From NCBI RefSeq assembly GCF_000143415.4, contig NW_003314265.1:324405-388404 (forward strand): a stretch of 64,000 nt of DNA, read 5' to 3'. This stretch comes from Selaginella moellendorffii. Taxonomy: Eukaryota; Streptophyta; Lycopodiopsida; Selaginellales; Selaginellaceae. The notes beneath the pieces were generated by a model, which did not search any database, was not told the DNA's origin, and saw only the letters and a list, made by a program, of their open reading frames with translations. This document shows, in pieces, positions 1-12,399 of the stretch. The translations under genes and the position numbers were made by a program. Each line of letters begins with the position of its first letter. Position 1 is the stretch's first letter.

Positions 1-28
1 GATGGATGTACTGATCTCTCTCTGTCAG

Positions 29-707
29 CTGCAAGCGATGTATCCGAAACGGATGACATGTTCATCCTCATGGCTCCGCAAAATGCCGTCGGAAATTGCA
101 TCATAGAGGTGAAAGTCGTGTGTTGATTATCTCCTTGTTTGTTCATTTCAAAGAGAGTTTTCTATTGTTACAGGATTTACAAGCAATGGTGCAAGCAGCC
201 GGAGACAGACCAGTTATTCTCGTCAATCCGCAGCTCAAGGTGACGAACTCAAGTTAGAACATTATGGAAACTAAAACTCACAAGTAATCGTTTTCTTTTG
301 TGCTTGCAGGACGTTCCAGGCGCCGGAGGAGTGATGCAGGTAAACTATAGCTTGGAATGTATAAGAAAGTAAGTTCCGTTGTCTTTGATTTTCCTAGGTG
401 ATTGGGAGAGAGCAAAGGATGGAGTTTTCAGACTCTTTCTTCGTTTGCTACTCTTTCAGGCTTCTCTACAGAGCTGGAACGTTCTATCCAATCATGGGAG
501 CGCTCAGGTGAGCGAGAGAGCAAGCTCGAATTCCTCCATTGAAAAAAAATTGTTTGATCTTGCAGGATGAAGTATCCTGGCCCCTACGAAGTCCACAAGC
601 GAATCGACACAGGCTACAGCAGTGAGACATACATCCAGGAAGCAACATTCCCAGGCCGCCCCACCCCGACAGAGCTGCAAGACGTCTTTGCCGGGCGATC
701 GAAGTAA
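29..707 (+). CDS. DUF1995 domain protein, 3' part of gene (cut by window edge)
   Basis: Six exons can be read: 29-108, 174-239, 310-339, 398-507 and 566-707, preceded by an intron acceptor at 26-28, so the 5' part lies outside the window. The spliced frame contains MFILMAPQNAVG, DRPVILVNPQL, FRLLYRAGTFYPIMGAL and YPGPYEVHKRID, which match my memory of the DUF1995 domain. That domain is found in plastid proteins, including the C-terminus of Arabidopsis plastid adenylate kinase 5 and LPA3-like proteins. Which of these it is cannot be told without the N-terminus. The stop at 705-707 overlaps a possible donor (GAA/gtaagt), so one more exon is possible. Function unknown; plastid location is inferred from the family. 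Confidence 0.75.
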
Positions 708-1116
708 GTTTTCGTTGCTCGTGACTTCTTCCTCACAAGGAATGCTGGTTGTGATCCAGAGAGGCAAGCAAAACCAAAAGCATCTGGTCCTTCTTCGGAA
801 TCTAACAAGAGCAAGCGTTTCACTGAGAGAGAGAGAGAGTGAGGACGAAGATAAGAAACAAAGCACTTGCTTAATTCCAAGTACCTATCATATTTCTTCC
901 ACTCGTGTCATCCCAAAACGGGGGTGTGGCGGCGCTCTGGAGAATTACTACCGCAAAAAACACGAAGGAAAGAAAGCTTGCTCCTCGTGAGAAACTTGCG
1001 AAGAGAAACTAGAAAATATGCGTACCCGAAGAAAACAACGAATGAATGCCTTGCAGAAGCAATTGGAGGAAGCTCCAGATTTTCAAAACATTAGCAAAAT
1101 TAGACATGTTTACCAG
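708..1116. other. convergent intergenic spacer
   Basis: About 400 bases lie between the DUF1995 stop and the HOS1 stop. I see only probable 3' UTR sequence and a short GA run near 829-842. No gene is supported. Confidence 0.5.
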
Positions 1117-3975
1117 CTACCAGGAGACAACCATGGCGTGGCTGCGGTCTTCGTTGGCAGGGACATGCTCTCGAGGAGCAGCTTCAAAGTCAGTAATGGT
1201 CTGCCCATAAAAGCTCGCGTCAGTGTTGTATCTCAAGCGCTTACCGAGCAGCGGACTCATTCCCGGGGTCACGAGTCCTCCGGGCTTGTTGGCCGCTGAC
1301 AGAAACGGAGATCTCAGCGGCGACAACACGGGACTCTTGGCGGGCGTCGTCGGTCGTTGTCTGAAGCCTGGAGTTTCTGGTATTGTGCTGGTGAGGGGCA
1401 TGCTCGAAGGGAGCGTTGGAAGCTGCCGAAAGCTGAATTCCTCTACGCGCGAGGTTGCTTCTGCCGCCTGTGATGGATCAAAGTCCATGTTGTCGAGCCG
1501 GCCGTCCTCCGTAGCGTTCATTAGCTGCTCACGCTCCACTTCCGGGAGAATCTCCAGCGATTTTTCCTGCACAACACAACGCATATTAGAGAGTCAGGAA
1601 CAGAAGTACGACGTACCATCAGTTTTGTTCGCTGCTCACATATCCTTTGCACCACGTCTGTGCTCATGTTCTCCATTATATATTGCCGCTCAAGGCTGAG
1701 CAAGCGCCTATGGACTGCATAGGCTTCTGAGAAACGGCACCGCTGGAAGAAGAAAAAAGCAAAAGAAGTTAGGAAACTCAACAGCTGCATAAAAACGTAC
1801 CTGAAGATAGAAAGCGGCCAGAAGACTTCCAGAGGACGATGATGGATCCTCCATCGCCTGCTCGAGAAGACATTTCCTCAGAACTTTCTCCTCGTCCAGC
1901 TTCCAAGGGAGCTCCAACACCTTTACCATGCAGTTCTTCCTTATGCAGATAAAGCATAACTCCCCTAACAAAACGTCCAATTCCTGTATCCAGTCCCTGG
2001 CAACTACATCTTCGTCTTTCTGCTGCTTGATGTTAGTTCGGATAGCCTTGACATGTGATTGTTGGTAGAGGTAAGCTTCACTTAGCATGCTGCATTCAAG
2101 CAACACTCTGACAACCGTCACCGCCTCGGACAGTGGTAGCGGTGTCAATATTTCCTCGCGTGGCCTAAACCGACCAGTTGATTGTAGAACCGGCAAGGCT
2201 GCATCAGGCCTTCCTCTCTCCAGCAAAACGAGAGAAACTTTTGGATGTAGACTCGGACTAACAATCTCTGGGATCCAGCGACAGGCCTCCTGAAATAAGT
2301 GCATCAATACAAGTATTGTTAACCGCTGCCAAGACCTTACCTGTAATGCCTCATCACTTTTGTTGTCAAGAAGGTAGAAAACGAAGGACTCCAGCATTGA
2401 CTGTCTTGGTATCGAGAAGGTCATGACGTAATCTTCGATGACATGTCTCCATTGAAGCTCGGGACACGTCCAGTGCCGATCAAACAAGTAATAGAGAAAC
2501 TGGCTGTGTTAAGGACAACAGAGAAAACGTAATAAAACAATTGCAGAAGGATACGATTGCCTTTTTGGCGAAGAAGAGATCAGAGCTTCCTTCCAGAAAA
2601 AGAGCGTCAACCGCTGCACGAGTACTTTCTGGAGGATAGTCACTGTCAGGTGCCTGATACGTAGCGACGTTTCCATGCTTCAATGATCCGAGATCAAGCA
2701 TCAAGTTGCTCGAATCGCCGTCGTCCTTTCCAAGACCGACGCTCAAAGCGTCTTCGATGAAGAGTGCGCCCGCAGGTTTTGGTCCCAGCCGTCCAGTGTT
2801 GGCCATGTACTCTGGCCATACTCTATCGTTTGCAGCCCATTTTCGTTCTTGAAAGGCAACCTTCCAGTGAGCAATGCTCGTAAAGCAGCTCGGAACATTA
2901 TCAAGGAACTTTTGCCGTATGCACCATGTCATCAGATCCAAATGCTGGAACAAAGCTTCCAGCAATTAGTAAAACACCAGTAGAGAATATCAGCTCGTAC
3001 CTGGATCACTATCCTAACGCTTTCTAAAAGCTGCTGCAACTCCACTAGAGATGCCGAACTAGCAGTAAGTGGTGCCTCAAGTGCATCCAGTACGTAGCAC
3101 AACCCCTGTAGTCTCTTCCCATGCCTGTCTAAAGCATCGGCTTTGCTTTGTGTTGGCTTGGAATTATCTGAAACGATGACAAGTGAGCTAGTGAGCAGAA
3201 AAGGAGGAAAGAAAACAGTTACATATATCGCGTAGCTTTCTCACTGTCGTGAGGAACGTTCTCTTGCACCACTCCTTCACAACAGATCCATCAAGAAGCA
3301 TAGAGATGACAGGATCACTTGAAATCGCAGCTTCGTCCATGCAAACGTCGGTCACATCTGGCCACTTGTCAAGGAAGAACAAACAAAACGAATCGAAAAA
3401 ACAGCACGTCGAAAAAGGATACAGTGACAAACCAAGGATGCCATGCTGTTCTCCACCGCGATGTCAAAGAAGGAGCAAAGTCTCCAGGCATCCAGCGTCC
3501 AGTAAGGCCCGTCTTCTTCTTTCTCTTGAAACTCTTCCTCCTGGAAGAAAGGGAGGAGCCCAGCATCCACGCATTCGTCGTAGAGGCGGAGCTTGAGGAC
3601 CTCCCCACTTCTCGGAATTGGCATCCGGCAGATCGGGCAAATGTCGCAGCGGTGGCAGCATTCCAGGCACAGGCACGCGTGGCCGCAAGACGTGAGGAGA
3701 TGCTGCACGGTTCTCCCACAGCTCCTCAAATCCCTGGTAGCCCTGCATTTCTCCACCTTGGCCTCGCTACACAGATCCCAGGGCTCCAGCCCCGCCAGCC
3801 GCTCCAGCACAGCCTGCACAACCCACAATCTCCATCACCTCCGGCCACATTCCCTCGCAAAATCTCCCGAAATTTGCCCGCAAGAACACACACAGCACAC
3901 CTGTTTCCGAGAATCGCCGCCGCCCCGCGACGAGGAAGAATCGCCATTGCCGTAGCGCGTGGGCGCGTCCTCCAT
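1117..3975 (-). CDS. HOS1: RING E3 ubiquitin ligase HOS1 with ELYS-like domain
   Basis: Exon 1 (3901-3975) encodes about 25 residues. Exon 2 starts at 3813 and carries AKVEKCRATRDLRSCGR followed by a RING-type Cys/His cluster, CGHACLCLECCHRCDICPIC. Later exons (about 3188-3430, 3005-3170, 2500-2945, 1800-2480, 1690-1740, 1117-1565) encode the helical ELYS-like region, including LLERGRPDAALPVLQSTG and SEAYLYQQSH, and a Ser/Pro-rich tail. Domain order and sequence match plant HOS1, the nuclear-pore-associated E3 ligase that turns over ICE1 in cold signalling and acts in mRNA export and flowering. A telo-box sits directly 5' of the ATG. The protein is about 760 residues, somewhat shorter than I recall for Arabidopsis HOS1. 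Start and stop are well supported; a few internal junctions are approximate. Confidence 0.93.
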
Positions 3976-3981
3976 CACCAA

Positions 3982-3990
3982 AAACCCTAG
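3982..3990 (-). promoter_or_regulatory. telo-box at HOS1 start
   Basis: AAACCCTAG lies within 10 bp upstream of the HOS1 ATG. Telo-boxes are known near the starts of plant housekeeping genes. Confidence 0.4.
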
Positions 3991-4157
3991 ACTCTAAAAT
4001 TTCAACCAATCCCAACCGTTGGTATCCGACGGCTGGATACAACACAGTGCCAAACCTATAGACCTTCCGTACACCCCCGTACGGACTTGAGATCTTCACA
4101 TTATCCGTTAGAGCAGTTCCTGTAGAAGAGATAACAAACATCTCTCCACTCTAGCGA

Positions 4158-7100
4158 TCAAAAATCCAGCAAAGAGAACTCGGGCGATTGATCGCCAAAA
4201 TCGCCATCGTCGCTCTCTTCATCATACGAGCTGCGATCGCCATTGTCGTCCGGCTCGGATAGAAACTCGAAGATCCCATTGGCCGAGATATCAGCATCCT
4301 CGTCGCTCAGATCCAGCTCCAGTTGCTCCTCGTCCTCCTCGCCATCTTCCGACGATCCGGGTGAGAGCAGCCGGGGGCCATCGTCGTCATCGTCGTCCTC
4401 CTCGTCATCGTCTCCATCCATCTCGTTCTCCTCGTCCGTGTCCATGCCATCGTCCGGGTCGGAATCATCGTCCGTGGGTCTCCTCCTTCCAACCTCGTAG
4501 AACTTCACGTACGAGTCCATCACCTGGTTGGGCTCCATTGCCACCACCCCGATCACCGACTCGCTGTTCTCGGTGGCCAAGTCGAGCACGCAGCGGTCCA
4601 CCTGCGTCGTGGCGATGTCCGAGTAGTCCACCGCGTCGATGGTCCGGAACGCCGAGAAGAGAGGGTGCCGGGCTCGCTTCGAGTTCAAGGCCATACCCAC
4701 CTCGTCCGTGTTGCGCCGGAGAGTCGCGTAGATCACGTCCCCTCGCGGGTTGAACGTAAGAACTGTCTGGTCCAGCGACGGCACGCTTCTCAGCAGCTTG
4801 AAAGTTCGAAGGTCCCATACTTCCGAGTTGATGATAACCTGGAAAAGATCCAAAACCAAACCTTTAGACTCAGCACGAGCTAGAAACAACACTAAAGGCT
4901 CACCTCGTTTCCAGCCGGATGGAAGCCACCACCGCAGTAGTCCGTGAACTGATCGAACCGGTGGACGGCTCCAGGGATGCGGTGATCCCACAGGACACCA
5001 TTCCAGAGAACCATGATGTCGGAAGGACTGAAGTGGATCTGAGACGGAAACTGGCCGCGGACTGGAGTCGTGATTGAAGCGTCCGTGAGTGTGTGCGATA
5101 ATGTGTAGTTATTTACATCATAGAGCATCACTTCCTTGGCGTGTTGCCCCGATCTCGTGACACCGATCATCGTCCCAGCGTGATTAAACCGAGCCGACTT
5201 GCAGTTGTCAAAGGTGTGAAGCGGGCCTGGTGTCAAGCCTGCCGAGTTCCAAAGCTTGACATCCGAGGTTGACGACGAAAGGAGGAGCTGTCCCGAGCCG
5301 GAGTCACCTGATATCGAATGCGGGGCCGATTGTAGGCTTGTTACTGGGGTCAAGTGGCAGCCGTGTCTCTCGAGCGTGGTTCCGTTGTTTGCATCAAACA
5401 GCACGATGTTTCCGCCGTGACAACCGGCAGCAAAACATCCGGTTTGGCCCAGCACAAACGTTCCGCACGTAAGTATCCTTGCGTCCTCGTCTCGGCTCAC
5501 ACGGACTAGCCGGAACCTGCTGTAGATGAAGTGCCTGTTGTGCCGTCGCCCGTGCATGCCACCGTAAGGTGGGTTGATCTCTCTCGTGCCGAGCCTTGTA
5601 GAAGTGTTATACGAGGCGTAGAGAGTTCTGCTGGCCTCCGGGCAGACGTGAGGATGAAGTAACGAGAGCGGCGGCAACGTGGTTATTGGAGCCGGACACT
5701 GGCGGTGTTGGTGCTTGAGGTACTGCACCACGAGGCTGTCTAGCGTTGCTCGCTCGTTCGCGTTGTGCTCCACGAGTAGATTTGGATGCGAGCCGTGGAC
5801 GGCCGGAGTCGTAAAGCTCGAGGGCTCTGGAAAATCGTCGAGCTTCTCCGAGGCCTTGGCTCCCAAATCTTGAAGAGCTGGAGTTGTCGTTAAGGGAGTC
5901 TCACAAGTGTTGTCGGTGGTCTTAAACCGCACCTGTGGAGTAGTAAGCATTGCCGGAGCAGCGCCGTTAGTGGAGAGGTATGGCCTCTTGTTTGGCGATG
6001 CATCCTTATCGCTTAACTTGCGTTTGAGTGAGCTCTTTGGCAGCACCGGCGTTCTTGACGTGCTGTCCTCGGTAGTATTCAATCTAGTCCCCGTTGCATG
6101 TGTGTCCTGTCCCTCTAATGTAACCCCTTCTTTACCAGCACCTGTTTTTCTAGGAGTCAAGGCTAGCCGCCTCCTCGAACAATCAAAATTTTGTCTGTCG
6201 TCATCGCTGCCCTGCTTGTTGGCCAGAAATGTACCACCGTTTAACCGACCGCTTGGCCATTGCATCTCCACCTTTTGATCAGTGAGAACTTCTTGGGCAG
6301 TGGATGAACTTGGAAGTGATGCCGCTGGCAACAAGGGATTCAAAGGCGCCAGTTGAGCTTCTTTGAGCAGCGTTAAAGCTGTGCTTGTGAACCCAGAAGC
6401 TAGAAGATGCTCGTGGATAAGCTGTAAAAGCTCCCTGTGAACACGAGATATACAGTCAACTGAAATTGGAAATAAGAAGGTGATCACTTACCTGGAGTGA
6501 TAATTTATCGGTGTTGCCGCAGCAATAGCAGCCCTCTCTATTCGTCGCAATGTAGGCGCCGCTGCCTCACTTGCGACAGTGCTAGCTCGACCTGCATTTG
6601 TCACAATCTGCCGTCACCACGAAGTGAGTACAAGCACAACGGAGTTGGAATCTAACTTACCCCTATCAAGTCCAAGGCGGCCTGACTTAATTCAGTTTGC
6701 CATCTGTCTTGTCCTGCACGATTTGCTTGTGATCCATCCCTCAGAAGTTCTGACAAAAGTTTCCCAACCTGCAGCGAATAGAGGTGGTAAGAAACAAAGA
6801 ACTATAGAGAACTTACTTGTAACTTCGTGAGGATTTGAGCAATGGCTTCGTCCCGGGCCAGTCCCAGTAGCACCCGACAGGCAAGGGCACGAATGTGAGC
6901 GGAGGGTGGCAAAACTGTTCGCGGATACAGCAAGTGCAAAAGAACTTTGATGCCGTTATTAGCTCGCACTGCTTCACGAGCAAACCGATAGCCTTGCTCC
7001 ATAGATGCTGCTAGTCCAGGCCCTCCAGATCCTGGTCCTAACGATATCCTCGTGTCACCAACTAGAGGTGAAGACAATGAGAGAGATGTCCCGGCTCCGT

Positions 7101-10100
7101 TATCAGTTCTGTCGTCTCCTCTTTGCCTATCTTTCGTGTCTGAAACTGGCGCAGGTGTTGCACTAGCACCACCAGGCGCGGAGCGACTTGAAAATGCAGG
7201 AGGCGGACATACAAGATTTACCAGAATTAACAAAGCAGTTTGTATAACCTGCATAGGTACGAGCTCGATTAAAAAACAACAGTAGGAATGCATATTACCT
7301 CTGGCTGGTCTACAAAAGCGGCTCCACTAGCTGCATCTAGAAGAACTGACATTCCAGAACGTCCATTGCTCAAGACAGAACCGACCACCACTCTCCGATA
7401 ACCTGGCACTAGAGTCACGATTTGCAAAACCGCAAGAGCATGTAGAGCACTTTCGTGCAGGTATTTTTCCCCTGGCGCAGCCTGAAAGAAACAAAATGAA
7501 ATCATTTTCCACCTACAATACCATGAGTACCTGAGCTAGCTCGAGTAGATATATGTGTCCATTCTGGCTGATAAACTTCTCCAATGCGGGCCATTTGATT
7601 TTAACAAATTGAGCAGCGAGCTTTTTATCACGCCACAGTTGCTGTATGACCGCCTCTGTAGCTTCATTGCTCACGTCAATCGGTTTGTAGGAGTCCCTAC
7701 TGTGATTTGAGTTGCGAGAAGCTCCGCGATGGCTCTTGCAAGGCTTCAAAGAGTCCACCCAGAGCAGAAAGCTAGCTCTGAAGTACTGTCTCAGCGCAAC
7801 ACAAGTGTGATAAGTGATTTGCTTGTCAGTGGAAGTTAGCACTTCCGCAGAAGAACCACGATCGCTACGTAGATTTCCACCAGATCTTATAGCGACCGTA
7901 TCCCGTAAAAGGTTTAAAAACGTTCGGAGGCCGTTTTGGCTTTCAAAAGCATCGATGATAGCTCGAAAAACGAACGATGAACCAAAGAATAGAGCAGCGT
8001 TTCGTCGTGGCGTATCTTTGGGGCATTCTAGCAGCTGAAATGCTAGCGCCACCAAGTCATGTATAACTGTCGGAGACAAAGCACAGACTCTCTCCATAAC
8101 ACCCTGCAATACAGTTAAACGTTAAATGAGAGATGGTGCTAAAAGTTTCCATACCTGTAAAGAAGCAATAGCGAAAAGGCACAAAGAGACACCAGTATAA
8201 TGTTGCGGAACTCGTGGAATCGAGAGAAGCTGCTGTATACCTCCCAAATCAACGAATAGTGTGGCAAACTTTCGATGAGAAGCGAGTGCACAAACCAGCC
8301 TTAAAACATCTGCAGCCATGGCCAGCGCTTCAACACTTTCCCCAGGGCGGGCATATCTCCTCAGCAACTCAAGGCAAACTTCAACACCTCTCTCTTGCAG
8401 TATAGGTCCCAGTATGTCGATATACTCTCCAAGCTTCTCCAAGCATTGCACGCAGTATTGCGCTTTCAAGAAGTTCAAGCTTTTCGGATCCCGAATATGT
8501 TCTGTTTCATCCTTTTCACCTTCCTGGATTTTTGGCTCCATCTCCTTTGGCTTGGCCCTCTCTTTCAAGGAAGATTCCAACCTGGAAATTCCTAACAGAC
8601 ATAAGAGAAAAAAAAAAGGAAACGGAAGAAAACAAACCTGACAACCCCGGCCGCATCTACAACTGTTGCCGCTGCAGCCTCTGCAGCAGCCAACACAGAT
8701 GCTTCGTCTTCAGTTGTAACAAGTACCTGTAAAACAGTCTCTAAGAAAATGTCTTATGAAAGGACGTAAGTTCTACCTCAAGTGCTGCGGCCCTCACAAG
8801 TTCGGCAGCCGCATCTCCGGCGGCCTTGATCGCCTCGTCGGAAGCATTTGCCCCTTTAGCTTCTGCCTGCGCAGCAGAGACCGCTCTCCTGGCAAACACC
8901 GAAACATCTACCTTCCCAGCCATGTATATTTTCACATCTTCATTCGTGCTGACCTGCGTCCTAGCTTTCTCCTTTCTGACATGCTTCTCATCTGTACCAC
9001 TGTCGGACAGCTTCGTTTTCCCCCGACTTTTCCCCCCACCTCGATCACGTACCTCCGGCACTCTTAAACTCTCATCATCGTGGTTGCCTCTGATTTTACC
9101 TTCCGGAAAGTCTTTCTTACGAGGTTTCTCCTCAGGTATACCGTCAACCATATCTTCTACAATCTGTCTCCCTGAACTTTCACCGCTGCCACCTTCAAAA
9201 TTCGTTACTCGTTTGTCGAGTGTAGCAGCATCGACATGTTGCCGAGGCCGTATTCGACCTTCTTTGTGGCCGTTAGCTACACCACCGTTGCCATGGTCAG
9301 GTTTAACCGAGTCACCAAAGGTCCATACTCGTAAGTAACGCATGAATTTCGCAGGAAGGCCAGTGGCAAGAATTTCTTCCGCAACTTCCTGACTGCTGCC
9401 AAAACAGTTTTTTAAGCTCCAAAGTCATATAAGAAAGGAAGAAAAGAAAAAATCTTACCCGGAGAGGGCACATGAAAAAAGCCCAATAGCAAAAGTCCTT
9501 AATATTTCGCCATCACTCGGCTTCTTATTTGTGAACACGCATGGCCTATCTAGTTCTTCCGTCACAAGCTGCTTAATCAAGGAGAGTAGCAAATCTTCGA
9601 AGGAATAGGAATACTGCATAAAAAGGAAAATTTTGTTAGCTTCTATATCTGATGTAGAATAAGAACTCACCATCCAGCAAGACACGCAAATAAGTAGTAG
9701 TCTAGCGGCAGCAGCCCGGAGAGGCAATGGATCATTCTCCCTTAGCAGAATACCCGAAATTGTATCAATGAAATACTCATCTTCCTGGAGATGGAGAAGA
9801 AATGAGCAGGAAAAAAAATAAAAACCATTGAGCTTACTTTGATCATGACCAAAAGCCTCCCTATAGTGTGAGACGATCGCGAGAGTGTAGTTTCCGACGC
9901 CCCAAGCTTGAGCTGGAACCTGGAGAGAAGCCAAAGAAAAACATTACCGATTGAATTTCCTCGATTGCCCTAGAGAGAGCCTGGAACGCTGGAGATTTTC
10001 CCTCCACATACCTCGTCTCCTCCTGCTCGAGGATCGCGGCTAGCTTGCTCACAAGCGCCGCGGGGGGATTGGGCCGGGAGTCTAAGATCCCCCGCATTAG

Positions 10101-10238
10101 CTTGTGCGCCTCCTCCACGACGTGATCCCGCCCGGGGCTGTCGCTCCCGAAGCTCTGCAAGAATGCCTGCCCCACCCCTTCCTCATCCAAGAACAGCATC
10201 CCAGCTCCCGGCCCTAAAACCTCCTCTCCCTCCGCCAT
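4158..10238 (-). CDS. DCAF1: DDB1- and CUL4-associated factor 1 (DCAF1/VprBP)
   Basis: A single long multi-exon gene. The first exon begins at 10238 (MAEGEEVLGPGAG) and the N-terminal half is an armadillo-like helical region spread over about 6800-10238. A LisH motif follows near 6350-6440 (RELLQLIHEHLLASGF), then a WD40 region. The last two exons carry two WDxR boxes: WDHR (IPGAVHRFDQF) and WDLR (TFKLLRSVPSLDQTV). The protein ends in a long Asp/Glu-rich tail and a conserved end, EFSLLDF. WDxR motifs bind DDB1, so the protein should recruit substrates to CUL4 E3 ligases in the nucleus; in Arabidopsis DCAF1 is essential. The stop (TGA) is at 4158-4160. The order armadillo-LisH-WD40-acidic tail is complete. 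Internal exon borders were not all resolved. Confidence 0.95.
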
Positions 10239-10499
10239 AGCCTAGCTCCGCTCTTACACTTGCTTTCTCCTCCTGGAAGCCCTCGAGCTTTTTAAGTGGA
10301 CTCCGTACTACAGTACGGTACATGTGGACCCTGGATCGATTCCCTTGCCAGACAATCATTCTCCTACCCTAATATTCGAGAATATCCCTCTCGTTTGAAA
10401 TTCGTTTCTTCGGCGTTATCTCTATTCACAACACAGGGATTTCCAAGCAAACCAAGAACAAACAAATCGAGACGATCAATCGGGCACTCTCACTATAAC

Positions 10500-11791
10500 T
10501 CACGGTAGCGTCGCCTCCTCGGCTCCTTTAAGAAACGCTTTGGCGTCCGGAGCTCTCGACGCCGACAGGAACCTCAAACTCATCTCGTAGGCCGAGAAGA
10601 TGGCAGCGTTCACCAGGTACGCTCGAGCCAGCGCGGTCCCCAATCCACGCCACAGCACCCCTCTCCCCTCCTCGCGGACGCTAGTCCTTAAGCAATCCAC
10701 GATGCCCGTGTATCTCATCTCGGCTCCGGGACCCTGGGACTGGAGCCTTGTCTTGATCACGTCGAACGGGTAGCACACGATCCAGCTGAGAGCCCCCGCA
10801 AATCCTCCCGCCGTGAGCAGCGTGAGGATCGACTCACCACCGTTTTTCCGGCAGCTCGGGTGGAGCTTCTCGCGCAAGAACTCGTAGGAGCTGAAGTAGA
10901 CTGCGTGAGCCGGGGCGTCCCTGATGAGCGTGATTCCAAGGCCGCGGTAGAGCCCCCGGAGGCCCTCTGTCTGGGTGATCTTCTGCGCGACTTGGAGCGG
11001 CCCGTGAAGGTTGGCGGACTTGGAGCATCCTTTGAGCGATCGCTGGATTTGCAGCTTGATCTTGACGAGTTCCACAGGTGTCAGTATCAGCGTCTGGAGC
11101 GCACCTGTTCCAAAGCCAGCGACAGCGACTCTTTGCAGAGGAAGCGTCTCGTTTCGTTGATCCGGTGACTGTACTCGACAAAGAGTAGCGTAAGTCTGGA
11201 AGGCGACGGCATTCTGTGCACATTAAAAAATTAGTATTGCGCAAAAGACCAGCTTTAGAAAGAAACCACCACGAGATTTGTGATAAAAAAGACGTGTCAG
11301 AGACAAATTTCTCACTCTCAGGGACACCAAACTCCCAAGTTAAGCAACTCAGAGCACGACACTCACCAACAGGAACAATGGCAGCAATACACTAGCAAGC
11401 AGCATTGTCTACTTTGAAACAATTGTACCTGGCAACCGGCACAAATTTTCTTTCTCAGGTAGCTAAATGCGAAACCTGGCATGAAAATCGATCCAAACAG
11501 GATTCCAACAAGGAGCTCTGAAGTAAAAATCATAAAAATTGGTACCTGGAGGGCAACGGTGGCCAGCGGCGACGACATTCCCTTGTAGAGCGCGCGCACG
11601 CCTTCTGTTCTGAGCAAATGCCTCACCATTCCAGTGGCGGATGACGGCACCGACGAGAGAGCGTGGCGCGGCTGCTGCTGCCGGATCCTGATGGTATCAA
11701 GCGGATGCCCCGAGATCACGCCCGCCATTCCTCCCAGCCCGCCCGCCACGAACTCCCTCCCCCAGGATTTCTTCTGATCATATGCCTCCAT
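10500..11791 (-). CDS. BAC2: mitochondrial basic amino acid carrier BAC2-like
   Basis: Two exons, 11546-11791 and 10500-11213, join in phase 0 to give 319 residues. The protein has three repeats of a mitochondrial carrier: PLDTIRIRQQQ in repeat 1, TPVELVKIKLQ in repeat 2 and YPFDVIKTRLQ in repeat 3. The opening SWGREFVAGGLGGMAG and RDAPAHAVYFSSYEFLRE match plant BAC2, the inner-membrane arginine/basic amino acid carrier used in arginine breakdown and stress. It has six expected membrane spans and no presequence. It is divergent with PYD1, sharing a 0.6-kb promoter. Identity to BAC2 is strong; a broader carnitine-carrier-like assignment is the alternative. Confidence 0.9.
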
Positions 11792-12399
11792 CGCTGCCAA
11801 GAACCGAAATATTTCGGTGGAAGGGAAGATCAATCGATCGCACCGATCCCCGCCGATTGATCGATATCGCTGGCGCAAATCTAGAGGCGATGCCGCTCCT
11901 CCCTAATCCATCCGCCAGGGCGGGGATTTCCAATGGCGTCGGGGAATAGGCAATGGCTCCGCCGAGGCCACACACTGGGCGCTTGCCCTACAGAGAATAG
12001 CCACATCACCCTTCCTGCCAAATGGGAGCGCCGCCTAGACGCGGGCGGATATTCCGGTGGCGTTTCCAAGGTGTCCCAAGGGAAAGCGAGAGAGCCTTTA
12101 CTTATTCTGGACTAGAATCTCCTCTATAGAAACAAAGCCTTGTCCAGCTTTCAAACCATTCCATGGGAGATTCTTCTTCGTCCATGGAAGATAAAAGGCA
12201 AAATGGCATCAGCAATGAGTTTGTCCGTATGTACGAAAAATAGGCCTAAAATATGTGTCCGTACGTTTTGCGTAACTAAGCCCTAAAATACACAAAACTT
12301 TTGATCGCGGGGATCGAACCGCGACATTTCCCTCGTGCTTATCGAGGCGAATGCACAGGGTTATCGTGGAGGGAGGGAGGAAGGTTTAGCGCAGGCGCT
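11792..12399. promoter_or_regulatory. bidirectional BAC2/PYD1 promoter region
   Basis: 608 bases between two divergent ATGs. It contains a GTCCGTACG element near 12258 and a tRNA-B-box-like stretch near 12310 (GGATCGAACC) that does not fold into a full tRNA. No gene was found. Confidence 0.45.

Noticed and set aside
1018-1299. Open frames around 600-1300 on the plus strand
   Set aside because: They lie antisense to HOS1 or in the spacer, lack family features and are interrupted; HOS1 explains this DNA.
12303-12375. Possible minus-strand tRNA in the BAC2/PYD1 promoter (B-box-like GGTTCGATCC and a perfect 5-bp stem with loop ATAAGCA)
   Set aside because: The T loop would need 8 bases, there is no D arm, and no 5' acceptor strand pairs with the 3' end. 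It overlaps the PYD1 leader and is probably chance.
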